From contig CAMBIX010000001.1 in the NCBI GenBank assembly GCA_945867815.1, positions 248,001-312,000 on the forward strand: a stretch of 64,000 nucleotides of DNA, read 5' to 3'. The notes below the pieces were generated by a model. The model was not told the DNA's origin. It made no database searches and was given only the letters and a program-made list of their open reading frames with translations. Made by a program: the position numbers and the translations under genes. Position 1 is the first letter of the stretch, and the number at the start of each line of letters is the position of its first letter. Positions 1 to 8,977 of this stretch are shown piece by piece. The DNA is from an uncultured Veillonellaceae bacterium (lineage in GTDB: Bacteria > Bacillota > Negativicutes > Veillonellales > Veillonellaceae).

Positions 1-2
1 TG

Positions 3-1004
3 GGTTTTGTCGGTCGATTGGACGGTTTATTTGATTTCTTTACCTTAGGTGGTATTGGCCCTAATCCACAAATTGGTGTAAAAACAGCTGAAGCTATAGA
101 GCCAGCTGATATCCTTTATTATATAGAAGCCTTTTTACAGACCTATGTCTCTTTGGCTGATTTTAAGGCTCGTAGCCGTAATCGTAGCCGCTACTTGCAA
201 AAATCGCCTGGATTAGATACGTATTTAGAACGTTTTGGTCAGGAACTAGCTAAGGTTTATGAAAAAGATTTATCTTATACATTTGAACCAACTAAGATAC
301 GAACAATTAGCCCTAATGATACAGAGGTTCTTGTCGATACGAAACAACAGCCACGCATTCATAGGCAAAAACAGGATGGCCTCTACTATGTTACCTATCA
401 TCCCTTAGGTGGTATGATTAGTGGCCAAGAATTTCTTGCTTTTGCTAAGACTGTGCTTGCTATAGATGGTGCCCTTGTCCGCCTTGGTGGTGAAGAAACT
501 TTATACATTGCTAATCTTACTACTGAGGAAGCTTTAGCCGTAAATAAAGTAACCGCTTCTTCCGGCACTACGGCTTTTGAACGGTCAGTAGCTTGTGTGG
601 GTTCTAAGACTTGTCAAATAGGGGTTCGTGATTCACAAGATCTATTAGCTTCTATATTAGAGGCAGCTAGACCTTATCAATTTGCTGATGGTGTATTACC
701 ACAGATTTATATTTCTGGTTGCAGTAATTCTTGTGGTACCCATGAAATTGGAGAACTTGGCTTTCATGGATTTGTAAAATTAGTAGATAAGAAACCACAA
801 GCCGCCTTCTCCCTTCATTTCGGTGGTAGCGAACATTTAGGAACAGAGAAATTCGGTCAACAAATGGGCGTATTGTTAACTGAAGATATTCCTTCTTTTA
901 TTATCGATTTAGGTAAAGCCGTTAGCCTATCGGGGCCGACTTTTACTGAATGGATAAAAAGACATACAAATGACTTTCAAGACTTATTAAAACCTTATCT
1001 CTAA
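3..1004 (+). CDS. Siroheme/[4Fe-4S] nitrite/sulfite reductase family protein (3' part)
   Basis: The reading frame is open to the left edge, so the N-terminus is missing; about 333 codons remain. The start of the visible part (GFVGRLDGLF, then GGIGPNP) resembles the ferredoxin-like half-domain of siroheme reductases. The ligand pattern of the family is present: C-x5-C in ACVGSKTC (tgt codons at 594 and 612) and C-x3-C in CSNSCG (codons at 720 and 732). These four cysteines coordinate the 4Fe-4S cluster, one of them bridging to siroheme. The expected reaction is six-electron reduction of sulfite or nitrite in the cytoplasm; the substrate cannot be decided here. The gene ends at a strong hairpin. 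Confidence 0.85.
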   Translation, partial: GFVGRLDGLFDFFTLGGIGPNPQIGVKTAEAIEPADILYYIEAFLQTYVSLADFKARSRNRSRYLQKSPGLDTYLERFGQELAKVYEKDLSYTFEPTKIRTISPNDTEVLVDTKQQPRIHRQKQDGLYYVTYHPLGGMISGQEFLAFAKTVLAIDGALVRLGGEETLYIANLTTEEALAVNKVTASSGTTAFERSVACVGSKTCQIGVRDSQDLLASILEAARPYQFADGVLPQIYISGCSNSCGTHEIGELGFHGFVKLVDKKPQAAFSLHFGGSEHLGTEKFGQQMGVLLTEDIPSFIIDLGKAVSLSGPTFTEWIKRHTNDFQDLLKPYL

Positions 1005-1011
1005 ATGCCAA

Positions 1012-1082
1012 AAAAGCGACTTTCTATATAGACCTTATTGAACTAAGAGTAGTAATGAGGGTCTTTGTAGGGAGTCGCTTTT
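1012..1082 (+). terminator. Bidirectional hairpin terminator after the reductase gene
   Basis: The arms AAAAGCGAC (1012-1020) and GTCGCTTTT (1074-1082) are perfect complements. An inner pair of arms (about 1029-1033 with 1059-1063) extends the stem. Both sides have A/T tracts, so it can stop the reductase transcript and the convergent peptidase transcript. Confidence 0.75.
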
Positions 1083-1163
1083 ATACTTATGTCTATAGAA
1101 AGGGATTACCTTTTTTCTTTTTTTTATGCCTTACCTTCTATTTTCTATGCCTTTGTATATAAT

Positions 1164-2273
1164 TTAAACTTGAACATTAGCTAGAAACTCTTCATTACTA
1201 ACATGAGAGTGTTTAATAGCATCCATAATGGCAAAGCCCATAACTTCAGCAGCTAGTGTACCGACTACATTACAATCAGCTTCTATTAAGTTCCCACAAG
1301 AAGAAGCATAAATGGTATCTCCATCGGCCAAGGTAGACACAGGGTTGATACAGCGGGCATAGCCATTTTCTGCCTGTCTAGCTATACGACTTAGCTCCGC
1401 TTTATCAAAATCTCCATTCGTAAAGATACAGCCAATTGTCGTATTTGTTCGGTGCACTTTATTAGGAACAGTTATATCTTCTTTATTAGTTTTGTAAATA
1501 TCTCTACTGCTAATTGGGGATTTTTCTTCAACCGTATTATTTTGCTTATTATGAGTTGCTTTTTTATGATTAGCAAACAAATCGTGTGGCAATACTTTTT
1601 CATAGAAAGGATCCAGGCCATTGATAAAATTAGTTCGAGATACATCCATGGTACCAGCTATTTTTTCACCTGTTTTATAATTAAAAATATCTCCATAAGC
1701 ATTAAGGACAACAGCAGCCCCTACAATTAGCTTTCCTAATTGAATGGCATAATAGCCTATACCTGATTTACTAGCTCTAGCCATACCAGCTAATTTACCT
1801 ACACAAGCACCACGACCGCCACCGATAAGTCCACTTTGCGGATTAGATTTATTGTAGGCGGCTAGGCAGGCCTCATAGCCCATTTGGGCACTAGGTCTAT
1901 GTGAAGCCTTGCCATAAGCCAAATCATAAATACAGCTTTGGACGACTAAAGGTACTTTAGCATAGCCTGTATCAAAACCGATTCCCTCTTCTTCTAAGAA
2001 CTGCATGACACCAGTTGAAGCAGCTAGGCCAAAGGCACTCCCCCCAGAAAGAAGGATAGCATGAATACCTAAATTTTCTTTTGTAGGATCTAAGACGGGG
2101 GTCTCCCTTGACGCAGGACCACCCCCACTAATAGACAGACCTGTTTTAGCTGGTTTATCAAATAAAAATACAGTAAGGCCTGTTTGTCCTAGCTTATCTG
2201 TGGCATTACCAATTTTAATGCCTGGAACTTTAGTAAAATCTATTCTTTTATATAGGTGCTCTCCCGTCTGCAT
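1164..2273 (-). CDS. P1 family peptidase (S58, DmpA/NylC-like)
   Basis: A 369-residue Ntn-hydrolase-like protein of the S58 family, which contains the aminopeptidase DmpA and the oligoamide hydrolase NylC. These proteins self-cleave into two chains, exposing an N-terminal Ser or Thr nucleophile. The expected cleavage site is visible as NTTIG, Asn277-Thr278, so Thr278 is the likely nucleophile. The Gly-rich N-terminal core (SISGGGPASRETPVLDP, then LLSGGSAFGLAASTG) is typical. Residues about 235-275 form a charged, low-complexity linker just before the cleavage site. The ATG has GGAG eight bases upstream. The natural substrate is unknown, though small peptides or amides are likely. Confidence 0.85.
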   Translation of the reverse strand: MQTGEHLYKRIDFTKVPGIKIGNATDKLGQTGLTVFLFDKPAKTGLSISGGGPASRETPVLDPTKENLGIHAILLSGGSAFGLAASTGVMQFLEEEGIGFDTGYAKVPLVVQSCIYDLAYGKASHRPSAQMGYEACLAAYNKSNPQSGLIGGGRGACVGKLAGMARASKSGIGYYAIQLGKLIVGAAVVLNAYGDIFNYKTGEKIAGTMDVSRTNFINGLDPFYEKVLPHDLFANHKKATHNKQNNTVEEKSPISSRDIYKTNKEDITVPNKVHRTNTTIGCIFTNGDFDKAELSRIARQAENGYARCINPVSTLADGDTIYASSCGNLIEADCNVVGTLAAEVMGFAIMDAIKHSHVSNEEFLANVQV

Positions 2274-2324
2274 ATAAGGTTCTCCATAACTCGTAGTAAT
2301 AATAGAATAGGTCTGAATAATTAA

Positions 2325-2380
2325 TTGTCCATAGACAAAGTTGTCTCAATATGCTATAATAATAACACATTGAGACAACT
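2325..2380. promoter_or_regulatory. Promoter with two overlapping TTGTC/GACAA palindromes (putative operator)
   Basis: The plus-strand promoter is TAGACA (2332-2337), a 17-bp spacer and TATAAT (2355-2360). A compact palindrome, TTGTC-N4-GACAA (2325-2338), covers the -35. A second palindrome has perfect 12-bp arms, AGTTGTCTCAAT (2339-2350) and ATTGAGACAACT (2369-2380), flanking the -10 and start region. The four half-sites in one promoter suggest a repressor operator. Its transcript would enter the riboswitch just downstream. The diverging peptidase gene could share the site. Confidence 0.6.
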
Positions 2381-2385
2381 AAATG

Positions 2386-2489
2386 TATATACCTCTTATA
2401 GTTAGGCTGACGGATAAGTAGAATTAACTACGTGCCCCTATGAGAGTAAGCCGACCGTCTGGGCAATTGCTCAGATGGTCTTTTTTATT
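2386..2489 (+). ncRNA. ZTP (pfl) riboswitch with terminator
   Basis: An outer stem CTCTTATAG (2392-2400) pairs with CTATGAGAG (2439-2447). It encloses the conserved GCTGACGGATAAG segment and a GTAG/CTAC hairpin. The conserved CCGACCGTCTGGGCAA segment follows; its CCGTC can pair back to GACGG, the pseudoknot-like contact of the ZTP class. The same CCGTCTGGGCAA forms the 5' arm of a terminator (about 2455-2480) ending in TTTTTTATT, so ligand binding and termination are mutually exclusive. ZTP aptamers sense ZMP/ZTP, a signal of low 10-formyl-tetrahydrofolate. The assignment rests on recalled consensus. Confidence 0.8.
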
Positions 2490-2727
2490 ATCTTCTGATG
2501 CTTCTATATACGTAGTTATAAAAGCTGACGATAGTTTTTTGTCATTCTTTTATAGATAAACCCTGCTTTGTATTGATAAGATTTTAATTCTTATTTAATC
2601 GGATTAAATGAGTATGATTTTCTTTACTTGTATTTATGCTTACTTTATATATATCAATAATTAGGCTTAAATACTGAATATATTCATGTTTTACTAGATG
2701 CACGAGTAGGATTAATAAAACTATTTA

Positions 2728-2820
2728 TTGACAATTATTATCATATGCTTTTATACTCAATGCATAAGATTAGGTGATGTAGTCCATCCCCTACTTCATT
2801 TTATGTATTGTATAGGAGGT
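2728..2820 (+). promoter_or_regulatory. pflB-proximal promoter and ribosome binding site
   Basis: TTGACA (2728-2733), an 18-bp spacer and TATACT (2752-2757) form a near-consensus vegetative promoter. AGGAGGT (2814-2820) sits eight bases before the pflB ATG. This promoter lies downstream of the riboswitch terminator, so pflB can be transcribed without passing the switch. The AT-rich stretch between the terminator and this promoter (2490-2727) shows no convincing gene. Confidence 0.65.
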
Positions 2821-2828
2821 ATTAACCT

Positions 2829-5081
2829 ATGTTAGAAAACAAGGCATGGAGTCAATTTACAGGACGTCTATGGAAAGAAGAATGTAATGTTCGTGACTTC
2901 ATTCAAAAGAATTACACACCTTATAATGGTGATGAATCTTTTTTGGCAGCTCCAACAGAAGCGACTAATCAACTTTGGGGCAAGTTACAGGAATTACAAA
3001 AAGAAGAACGTAAAAATGGTGGCGTCTTAAAAGAAGATGCGGATGTAGTCTCTTCCATTACCGCCTATGGTCCTGGCTATATTGATCCTAGTTTAAAAGA
3101 TTTAGAACAAATCGTTGGCTTGCAAACAGATGAACCATTAAAACGAGCTTTTATGCCTTATGGTGGCATTAAAATGGCTGAAGAAGCCCTTACTATGTAT
3201 GGCTATGAACCAAATCCAGAACTACATAAAATATTTACGGAGTATCATAAAACCCACAATCAGGCAGTCTTTGATGCGTATACACCAGAAATGAAAAAAG
3301 CTCGTCATAGCCATGTAGTTACAGGCCTCCCTGATACCTATGGCCGAGGTCGTATTGTTGGCGACTATCGACGCATTGCCTTATATGGTATCGATCAATT
3401 AATTGCTTGGAAAGAAGCAGATAAGGCTAATTGTGGCTGCGGTCAAATGTATGATGACGTGATTCGCTTACGGGAAGAAATTGCAGAACAAGTTAAAGCC
3501 TTAAAAAGCATGAAAGCGATGGCAGCTACTTATGGATATGACATTTCACAACCGGCTACGAATGCAAAAGAAGCCGTACAATGGTTATACTTTGGTTATT
3601 TGGCGGCGGTTAAAACGCAAAATGGTGCGGCTATGTCTGTTGGTCGTATTTCTACTTTTTTGGATATTTATATTCAGCGAGATTTAACAAATGGCAGCCT
3701 AACTGAATCAGAAGCACAAGAATTGATTGATCATTTGGTTATGAAATTCCGCATGGTTAAATTTGCTCGTATAAAATCCTATAATGAACTCTTCTCTGGT
3801 GATCCAATTTGGGCCACCTTGGAAATGGCGGGTATTGGTATGGATGGCCGGTCTATGGTTACTAAGAATGACTTCCGTTTCTTACATACCTTAGAAAATA
3901 TGGGACCATCACCAGAACCTAACTTAACCGTACTTTACTCCTCGGCTCTGCCAGAAGCTTTCAAAAAATATGCCGCTCATATTTCCGTTATTACGAGCTC
4001 CATTCAATATGAAAATGACGATGTGATGAAACCGGTTTGGGGGGACGATTACTCTATTTGCTGCTGTGTATCGGCTACACAAACAGGCAAAGAAATTCAG
4101 TTCTTTGGTGCGCGCGCTAATTTAGCTAAAGCCTTGTTATATGCTATTAATGGTGGCGTAGATGAAAAGTTTGGACAGCAAGTGGCTCCTGCCTATGCCC
4201 CTATTACTTCAGAGTACTTAGACTATGACGAAGTTATTGCTAAGTATAAAGTCATGCTAGATTGGTTAGCTGATATTTACGTAAACGTATTGAACTTAAT
4301 TCATTATATGCACGATAAATATTATTATGAAGCAGCTGAAATGGCTCTTATCGACACGGATGTGCGTCGTACTTTTGCTACAGGCATTGCGGGATTCTCT
4401 CATGTAATTGATTCCCTATCCGCGATTAAGTATGCTAAAGTTAAAGTTATTCGTAATGAAGATGGTTTAGCTACTGATTTTGCTATTGAAGGTGACTTCC
4501 CTAAATATGGTAATGATGATGACAGAGCTGATAACATTGGTGTATGGCTCTTAAAAGAATTCTTAGATGATATCAAAAAACGTCATACGTATCGAAATTC
4601 TGAACCAACCACTTCTATTCTGACGATTACATCCAATGTTGTTTATGGTAAATATACAGGCGCTTTGCCAGATGGACGTAAAGCATGGACACCATTTGCG
4701 CCAGGTGCTAATCCGAGTTACTTAGCTGAAACACATGGTCTCTTAGCCTCCTTAAATTCAGTCGCTAAATTACCTTATGAATGGGCTTTAGATGGTATTT
4801 CTAATACTCAGAGTATGAACCCAAGTGCACTAGGTCATTCGGACCAAGAACGAGCTGAAAATTTAGTTCGTGTTATGGATGGTTATTTTGACCAAGGTGC
4901 CCATCACTTAAATGTAAATGTTTTCGGTAAAGAAAAATTAATTGATGCTATGGAACATCCAGAAAAACCAGAATATGCAAACTTTACTATCCGTGTATCT
5001 GGCTATGCGGTTAAATTTATTTCCTTAACGAGGGAACAGCAATTAGATGTGATTGCTCGTACCTTCCATGACAGAATGTAA
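2829..5081 (+). CDS. pflB: Formate C-acetyltransferase (pyruvate formate-lyase)
   Basis: A 750-residue glycyl-radical enzyme converting pyruvate and CoA to acetyl-CoA and formate in the cytosol. The catalytic cysteine pair is in ICCCVSA at residues 411-413; the pair preceding Val is Cys412-Cys413. The glycyl-radical loop RVSGYAV near the C-terminus places the radical at Gly725, 25 residues from the end, as in classical PflB. The motif [19 protein letters not shown] is also typical. Length matches the family. The start is fixed by AGGAGGT. Its activating enzyme follows in the same orientation after a terminator, so the two genes are probably transcribed with partial uncoupling. Confidence 0.97.
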   Translation: MLENKAWSQFTGRLWKEECNVRDFIQKNYTPYNGDESFLAAPTEATNQLWGKLQELQKEERKNGGVLKEDADVVSSITAYGPGYIDPSLKDLEQIVGLQTDEPLKRAFMPYGGIKMAEEALTMYGYEPNPELHKIFTEYHKTHNQAVFDAYTPEMKKARHSHVVTGLPDTYGRGRIVGDYRRIALYGIDQLIAWKEADKANCGCGQMYDDVIRLREEIAEQVKALKSMKAMAATYGYDISQPATNAKEAVQWLYFGYLAAVKTQNGAAMSVGRISTFLDIYIQRDLTNGSLTESEAQELIDHLVMKFRMVKFARIKSYNELFSGDPIWATLEMAGIGMDGRSMVTKNDFRFLHTLENMGPSPEPNLTVLYSSALPEAFKKYAAHISVITSSIQYENDDVMKPVWGDDYSICCCVSATQTGKEIQFFGARANLAKALLYAINGGVDEKFGQQVAPAYAPITSEYLDYDEVIAKYKVMLDWLADIYVNVLNLIHYMHDKYYYEAAEMALIDTDVRRTFATGIAGFSHVIDSLSAIKYAKVKVIRNEDGLATDFAIEGDFPKYGNDDDRADNIGVWLLKEFLDDIKKRHTYRNSEPTTSILTITSNVVYGKYTGALPDGRKAWTPFAPGANPSYLAETHGLLASLNSVAKLPYEWALDGISNTQSMNPSALGHSDQERAENLVRVMDGYFDQGAHHLNVNVFGKEKLIDAMEHPEKPEYANFTIRVSGYAVKFISLTREQQLDVIARTFHDRM

Positions 5082-5138
5082 GATAATTACTTTCTTATTC
5101 TAATTCATCCTTACCCCATTAAGTCGAACCTCAGTTAT

Positions 5139-5177
5139 AAAAAACAGCCTTGGTCTTTTTAACCTTGGCTGTTTTTT
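5139..5177 (+). terminator. Terminator between pflB and pflA
   Basis: AAAAAACAGCC (5139-5149) pairs with GGCTGTTTTTT (5167-5177), with a small inner CC/GG extension and a T run. It should reduce read-through into pflA. Confidence 0.75.
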
Positions 5178-5242
5178 ATAGCTTCTTTCTATTACTTTAT
5201 ATTTGTACCACTTTTCATGATAAACTACCAGGAGGTATGTAC

Positions 5243-5998
5243 ATGCTAACCATAAGCAATGAATTAAAAAATACAAAAGGATATATCCATTCTACCGAAT
5301 CTTTTGGTGGTGTAGATGGGCCAGGTATTCGTTTCATTGTCTTCATGCAAGGCTGCCAGATGCGCTGTCAATATTGCCATAATCCAGAAACTTGGTTTCT
5401 CCGTAAACATGGTACTTGGCGTACAGCAGAAGATGTGCTGCAAGAAGCTCTTCGCTATAAGAGCTATTGGAAAAATGGCGGCGGCCTTACCGTCAGTGGT
5501 GGTGAAGCCTTATTACAAATCGATTTTCTGATTGCTTTATTTACCTTGGCAAAAGAAGCTGGCGTGCATACTACCTTGGATACATCTGGTCAGCCCTTTA
5601 CTAGAGAATCTCCTTTTTTTGATAAGTTCCAAAGGCTATGCCGACTGACTGACTTGTTTCTTCTCGATATAAAACACATAGCTGATAATAAACATAAGAA
5701 ACTAACAGGTCAAAGTAATAAAAATATCTTAGACTTAGCTTCTTATCTATCCTATATAGGTAAACCGGTTTGGATTCGCCATGTATTGGTGCCTGGCATT
5801 ACGACAGATAAAGATAAGCTAGAAGAATTGGCTGTCTTTATTCATACCTTAAAAAATGTAGAACGGGTAGAAGTTCTTCCCTATCATAAAATGGGACTTC
5901 CTGAATACGAGCGTTTAGGCATCCCCTATTCATTAAAAGATATAGAACCACCAAGTACAGAAGAAATTGCCTTAGCAGAAGAAATATTAAAAAGGTGA
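5243..5998 (+). CDS. pflA: Pyruvate formate-lyase-activating enzyme (radical SAM)
   Basis: The radical-SAM activase abstracts hydrogen from the PflB glycine using 5'-deoxyadenosyl radical and a 4Fe-4S cluster. The cluster motif C-x3-C-x2-C is CQMRCQYC at residues 38-45, followed by HNPETW. The motif GGLTVSGGEALLQ is the glycine-rich SAM-binding strand of activases. The start at 5243 is chosen because AGGAGG (5230-5235) lies seven bases upstream. The frame is open further left to 5150, but that extension runs into the pflB terminator and is not expected to be translated. The protein is 251 residues, normal for PflA. Confidence 0.95.
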   Translation: MLTISNELKNTKGYIHSTESFGGVDGPGIRFIVFMQGCQMRCQYCHNPETWFLRKHGTWRTAEDVLQEALRYKSYWKNGGGLTVSGGEALLQIDFLIALFTLAKEAGVHTTLDTSGQPFTRESPFFDKFQRLCRLTDLFLLDIKHIADNKHKKLTGQSNKNILDLASYLSYIGKPVWIRHVLVPGITTDKDKLEELAVFIHTLKNVERVEVLPYHKMGLPEYERLGIPYSLKDIEPPSTEEIALAEEILKR

Positions 5999-6014
5999 TG
6001 AGAGGCGGCAAACT

Positions 6015-6082
6015 AAAAGCGTCAACCAACTTATAAGTAATCCTTTAGCTAGGTTTACTTACAAGCTTGAGTTGACGCTTTT
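6015..6082. terminator. Bidirectional terminator between pflA and mtaD
   Basis: AAAAGCGTCAAC (6015-6026) and GTTGACGCTTTT (6071-6082) are perfect 12-bp complements, with further inner pairing (TTATAAGTAA region). Both flanks are T-rich on the relevant strand. It separates convergent transcripts. Confidence 0.8.
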
Positions 6083-6151
6083 ATTTGTTATATGTATTTA
6101 AATGAGAAAGTCTATTCTTTGTAAAGATTTTGTCTTATAGATAATTACCAT

Positions 6152-7426
6152 TTATTCAAACACCTTTTGTGCTTTTTCCATTTCAAAACGTAACTGTTCT
6201 TCGTCGATAGTTAATAATTCACGGTGCTTCATTAAGCATTTACCAGCAACGAATACCGTATCAGCATCTGATGAATTAGCCGCATAAACTAAAGACGCTA
6301 AATCATTATAACGAGGCATCCAGTGCATGCCAGATACATCATAAAGAACGATATCCGCACGGTACCCCTTTTCTAATTTACCAAGGTCTTTATAGGACAG
6401 TGCCTTAGCCCCTTCAACTGTCCCCATAGCCCAAGCCGTAGCGGCTGGTACAACCTTAGGATCATAGGTATTGCCTTTATGAAGCATAGCCGCTAGGCGT
6501 ACTTCTTCTAACATGTCCGCATTGTTATTTGAAGCAGACCCATCTGTACCAAGACCAACAATAATACCTTTATTTAATAACTTAGGTACAGGAGCAATAC
6601 CGCTGGCTAATTTTAAATTTGACTGTGGATTATGAGCGACACGAACATTCTTTTCCTTCATGATGTTCATGTCTTCATCTGTTAAATGAACACAATGGGC
6701 TGCTAAACAACCATTATCAAAAAGACCTAAGTCATTCATATGGGCGATTGGTGTTTTACCTGTCGCCTTAATAACATTATCGACTTCGCCTTTTGTTTCG
6801 CATAAATGCATATGGATTTCCGCATTTAACTCATCTCGAAGGGCAATTACTTTCTCCAAAAAATCATCTGGGCAAGTATAAGGAGCGTGTGGACCAAGCA
6901 TAACCTTAATACGATCATTATCATGACCATTCCAATCAAGAAATAGTTGTTTTTGTTCTTCTAAAGCTTGGTCAGCTGTTGGCGATACGCCGGCAAGACC
7001 ACGAGATAAAACAGCGCGAATACCTGTTTCATCGACAGCTTTAGCAGTTTGGTCCATAAAGAAATACATGTCGCTGAAGCAAGTTGTACCGCTACGAAGC
7101 ATTTCAGCAATCCCTAGACGGGTGCCCCAGTATACAACATCATTGTTTAATTTAGCTTCAGCTGGCCAAATGGCGTTTTCTAACCAATCCATTAAGTCGC
7201 GGTCATCAGCATAGTTGCGAAGAAGACCCATAGCAATATGCGTATGTGTATTAACTAAGCCTGGTGCTGCTAGCATATGCTTACCGTCAACCGTTTCAGA
7301 TGCTTCTATCGTATTTTTACTATCTACAATATCTGTAATATAACCTTTATTGACTATAATCGTAGCATCCCGTTTAATCGTATCTGTTCCTAACACATCT
7401 ACATGTGTAATTGCCAATTCATTCAT
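6152..7426 (-). CDS. mtaD: 5-methylthioadenosine/S-adenosylhomocysteine deaminase (amidohydrolase)
   Basis: A 424-residue metal-dependent amidohydrolase of the MtaD/SAH deaminase group, converting MTA, SAH or 5'-deoxyadenosine to inosyl products in the cytosol. Metal ligands are visible: H-x-H at His61 and His63 in NTHTHIAMG, His207 in HMHLCETK and Asp295 in GLGTDGSASNNN. GAGGA precedes the ATG. It follows ahcY on the same strand, separated only by three hairpin repeats, so both probably share the ahcY promoter. Adenosine-type substrates other than MTA/SAH remain possible. Confidence 0.9.
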   Translation of the reverse strand: MNELAITHVDVLGTDTIKRDATIIVNKGYITDIVDSKNTIEASETVDGKHMLAAPGLVNTHTHIAMGLLRNYADDRDLMDWLENAIWPAEAKLNNDVVYWGTRLGIAEMLRSGTTCFSDMYFFMDQTAKAVDETGIRAVLSRGLAGVSPTADQALEEQKQLFLDWNGHDNDRIKVMLGPHAPYTCPDDFLEKVIALRDELNAEIHMHLCETKGEVDNVIKATGKTPIAHMNDLGLFDNGCLAAHCVHLTDEDMNIMKEKNVRVAHNPQSNLKLASGIAPVPKLLNKGIIVGLGTDGSASNNNADMLEEVRLAAMLHKGNTYDPKVVPAATAWAMGTVEGAKALSYKDLGKLEKGYRADIVLYDVSGMHWMPRYNDLASLVYAANSSDADTVFVAGKCLMKHRELLTIDEEQLRFEMEKAQKVFE

Positions 7427-7470
7427 TTACATTCCTCACTTTAAATGCATAACCTATGACCTAATTTAAG

Positions 7471-7643
7471 AAAAGGTCTCTTCCCCAGTAAGGAGCTTTA
7501 CGGTAGTATCGCTCGCGAGAGGGAGAGACCTTTTTGCTTTCCCCGTAAAGAACCTTACGATAGTATCAGCTCGCGAGGGAATAGCCCTTTTTGCCCTTCC
7601 CTGTTAAAGAGCCTTATAATAATACCAGCTCAGAGAGGAAAAG
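7471..7643. repeat. Three tandem intergenic hairpin repeats between ahcY and mtaD
   Basis: Three hairpins of about 50-65 nt follow one another. Copy a is 7471-7534 (outer arms AAAAGGTCTCTtCCC and GGGaGAGACCTTTT), copy b about 7535-7586 and copy c about 7594-7643. Each has an outer stem, an internal loop, an inner stem (GAGC/GCTC in a and c; GAAC/GCTC in b) and an apical loop. The plus-strand loops are TTTACGGTAGTATC (a), CTTACGATAGTATCA (b) and CTTATAATAATACCA (c). On the minus strand they lie 3' of ahcY. Copy a could act as a terminator because a T-rich stretch follows it on the minus strand. Related copies occur elsewhere in the window. Confidence 0.85.
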
Positions 7644-7662
7644 ACTCTTCTATTCTTTCATT

Positions 7663-8907
7663 TTAGTTTACTTTATGTAAGTAATCGTATTGTTCTTGTG
7701 TCAAATGGTCACAGTTATATCCCATGGATTCCATTTTTACACGGGCGATACGTTCATCTAATTCATGTGGTAATACATAAACTTTAGATTCCATATCTTT
7801 ACCATGATTTAATAAATATTCAGCAGCTAAAGCCTGCATGGAGAAGGACAAATCCATAATTTCTGCTGGATGGCCATCGCCAGAAGCTAAGTTAACTAAG
7901 CGGCCTTCAGCCAACAAGTATAATTGACGACCATCAGCCATAGTATAGCCTTCAATATTATGACGAACTTCTTTATGAGATACAGCGAGTTCTGCCAATT
8001 CTTTACCATTAACTTCGCAGTCGAAATGGCCTGCATTACACATAATCGCCTTATCTTTCATAACATCAAAATGAGCACGGCGGATAACATCTTTACAGCC
8101 TGTTACGGTAATAAAGATATCCCCAATTGGTGCGGCATCAATCATAGGCAATACAGTAAAACCATCAAATACAGCTTCAATAGCCTTAATTGGATCTACT
8201 TCGGTTACAAATACATGAGCGCCTAAGCCTTTAGCACGCATAGCTACGCCCTTACCACACCAACCATAACCAGCAACAACAACATTTTTACCTGTTACTG
8301 TTAAGTTAGTGGTCCGCATAATGCCATCCCATACGGATTGGCCAGTACCATAGCGATTATCGAATAAGTATTTGCAGTAAGAATCATTAACCGCAATCAT
8401 AGGGAAGGTTAATTTCTTTTCATTTTCTAAAGAATGTAAACGATGTACACCTGTTGTTGTTTCTTCAGAGCCACCAATTAAGCGTTCTTTCGCATCTTGA
8501 CGCGTTGTATGTAACAAGTGAACTAAATCGCCACCGTCATCAATAATAATATGTGGTTTATGGTCTAAAGCTTTATTTAAATAACCAAAATACTCTTCTT
8601 CTGTACAAGCATGTGTAGCATATACGGTTAAACCATCATCAACCAAAGCAGCCGCTACATCGTCTTGTGTAGACAATGGATTAGAACCCGTTACAATAAC
8701 GTCAGCACCAGCACGCTTCAATACCGTTGCCAAATAAGCCGTTTTGGCTTCTAAATGGATACATACAACAATGGTCTTACCTTTGAAAACTTGTGTTTTA
8801 TCAAAATCAGCAACCAAAGAATTTAAAGCAGGCATAAAATTAGATACCCATTCAATCTTTTTATGTCCTTCAGGTGCTAATTTAATATCTTTAATAATCG
8901 ATTTCAT
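7663..8907 (-). CDS. ahcY: Adenosylhomocysteinase
   Basis: A 414-residue S-adenosylhomocysteine hydrolase producing adenosine and homocysteine, which relieves product inhibition of SAM methyltransferases. The NAD-binding glycine motif is GYGWCGKG at residues 213-220, preceded by the conserved DGIMRTTNLTVTGKNVVV segment. DDGGDL near 123-128 and NDSYCKYLFDNRYGTGQS near 174-191 are substrate-site signatures. GGGAAGGGAAACG before the ATG supplies the ribosome site. It probably begins an ahcY-mtaD transcript with hairpin repeats between the genes. Together with mtaD and mtnP/mtnA it handles all major SAM by-products. Confidence 0.97.
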   Translation of the reverse strand: MKSIIKDIKLAPEGHKKIEWVSNFMPALNSLVADFDKTQVFKGKTIVVCIHLEAKTAYLATVLKRAGADVIVTGSNPLSTQDDVAAALVDDGLTVYATHACTEEEYFGYLNKALDHKPHIIIDDGGDLVHLLHTTRQDAKERLIGGSEETTTGVHRLHSLENEKKLTFPMIAVNDSYCKYLFDNRYGTGQSVWDGIMRTTNLTVTGKNVVVAGYGWCGKGVAMRAKGLGAHVFVTEVDPIKAIEAVFDGFTVLPMIDAAPIGDIFITVTGCKDVIRRAHFDVMKDKAIMCNAGHFDCEVNGKELAELAVSHKEVRHNIEGYTMADGRQLYLLAEGRLVNLASGDGHPAEIMDLSFSMQALAAEYLLNHGKDMESKVYVLPHELDERIARVKMESMGYNCDHLTQEQYDYLHKVN

Positions 8908-8943
8908 CGTTTCCCTTCCCTTCCATAATAGACAATATATATT

Positions 8944-8972
8944 ATTGTACGATAATACGCTCTTAGATACAA
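8944..8972 (-). promoter_or_regulatory. Candidate ahcY promoter
   Basis: On the minus strand TTGTAT (8967-8972), a 17-bp spacer and TACAAT (8944-8949) precede ahcY. The start point would fall about 30 bases before the gene. The region lies between the mtnA stop and the ahcY start. Confidence 0.5.
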
Positions 8973-8977
8973 TACTT

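Noticed and set aside
2608-2664. Possible 18-residue peptide between the ZTP riboswitch and pflB
   Set aside because: No ribosome binding site or conservation evidence; composition is typical of AT-rich non-coding DNA.
5150-5242. Longer pflA start with a hydrophobic N-terminal extension
   Set aside because: The extension overlaps the pflB terminator and the only good ribosome site serves the ATG at 5243.
7471-7643. Reading the hairpin repeats as a CRISPR array or integron attC sites
   Set aside because: There are no regular identical repeats with spacers and no attC core consensus; copies are scattered between unrelated genes.
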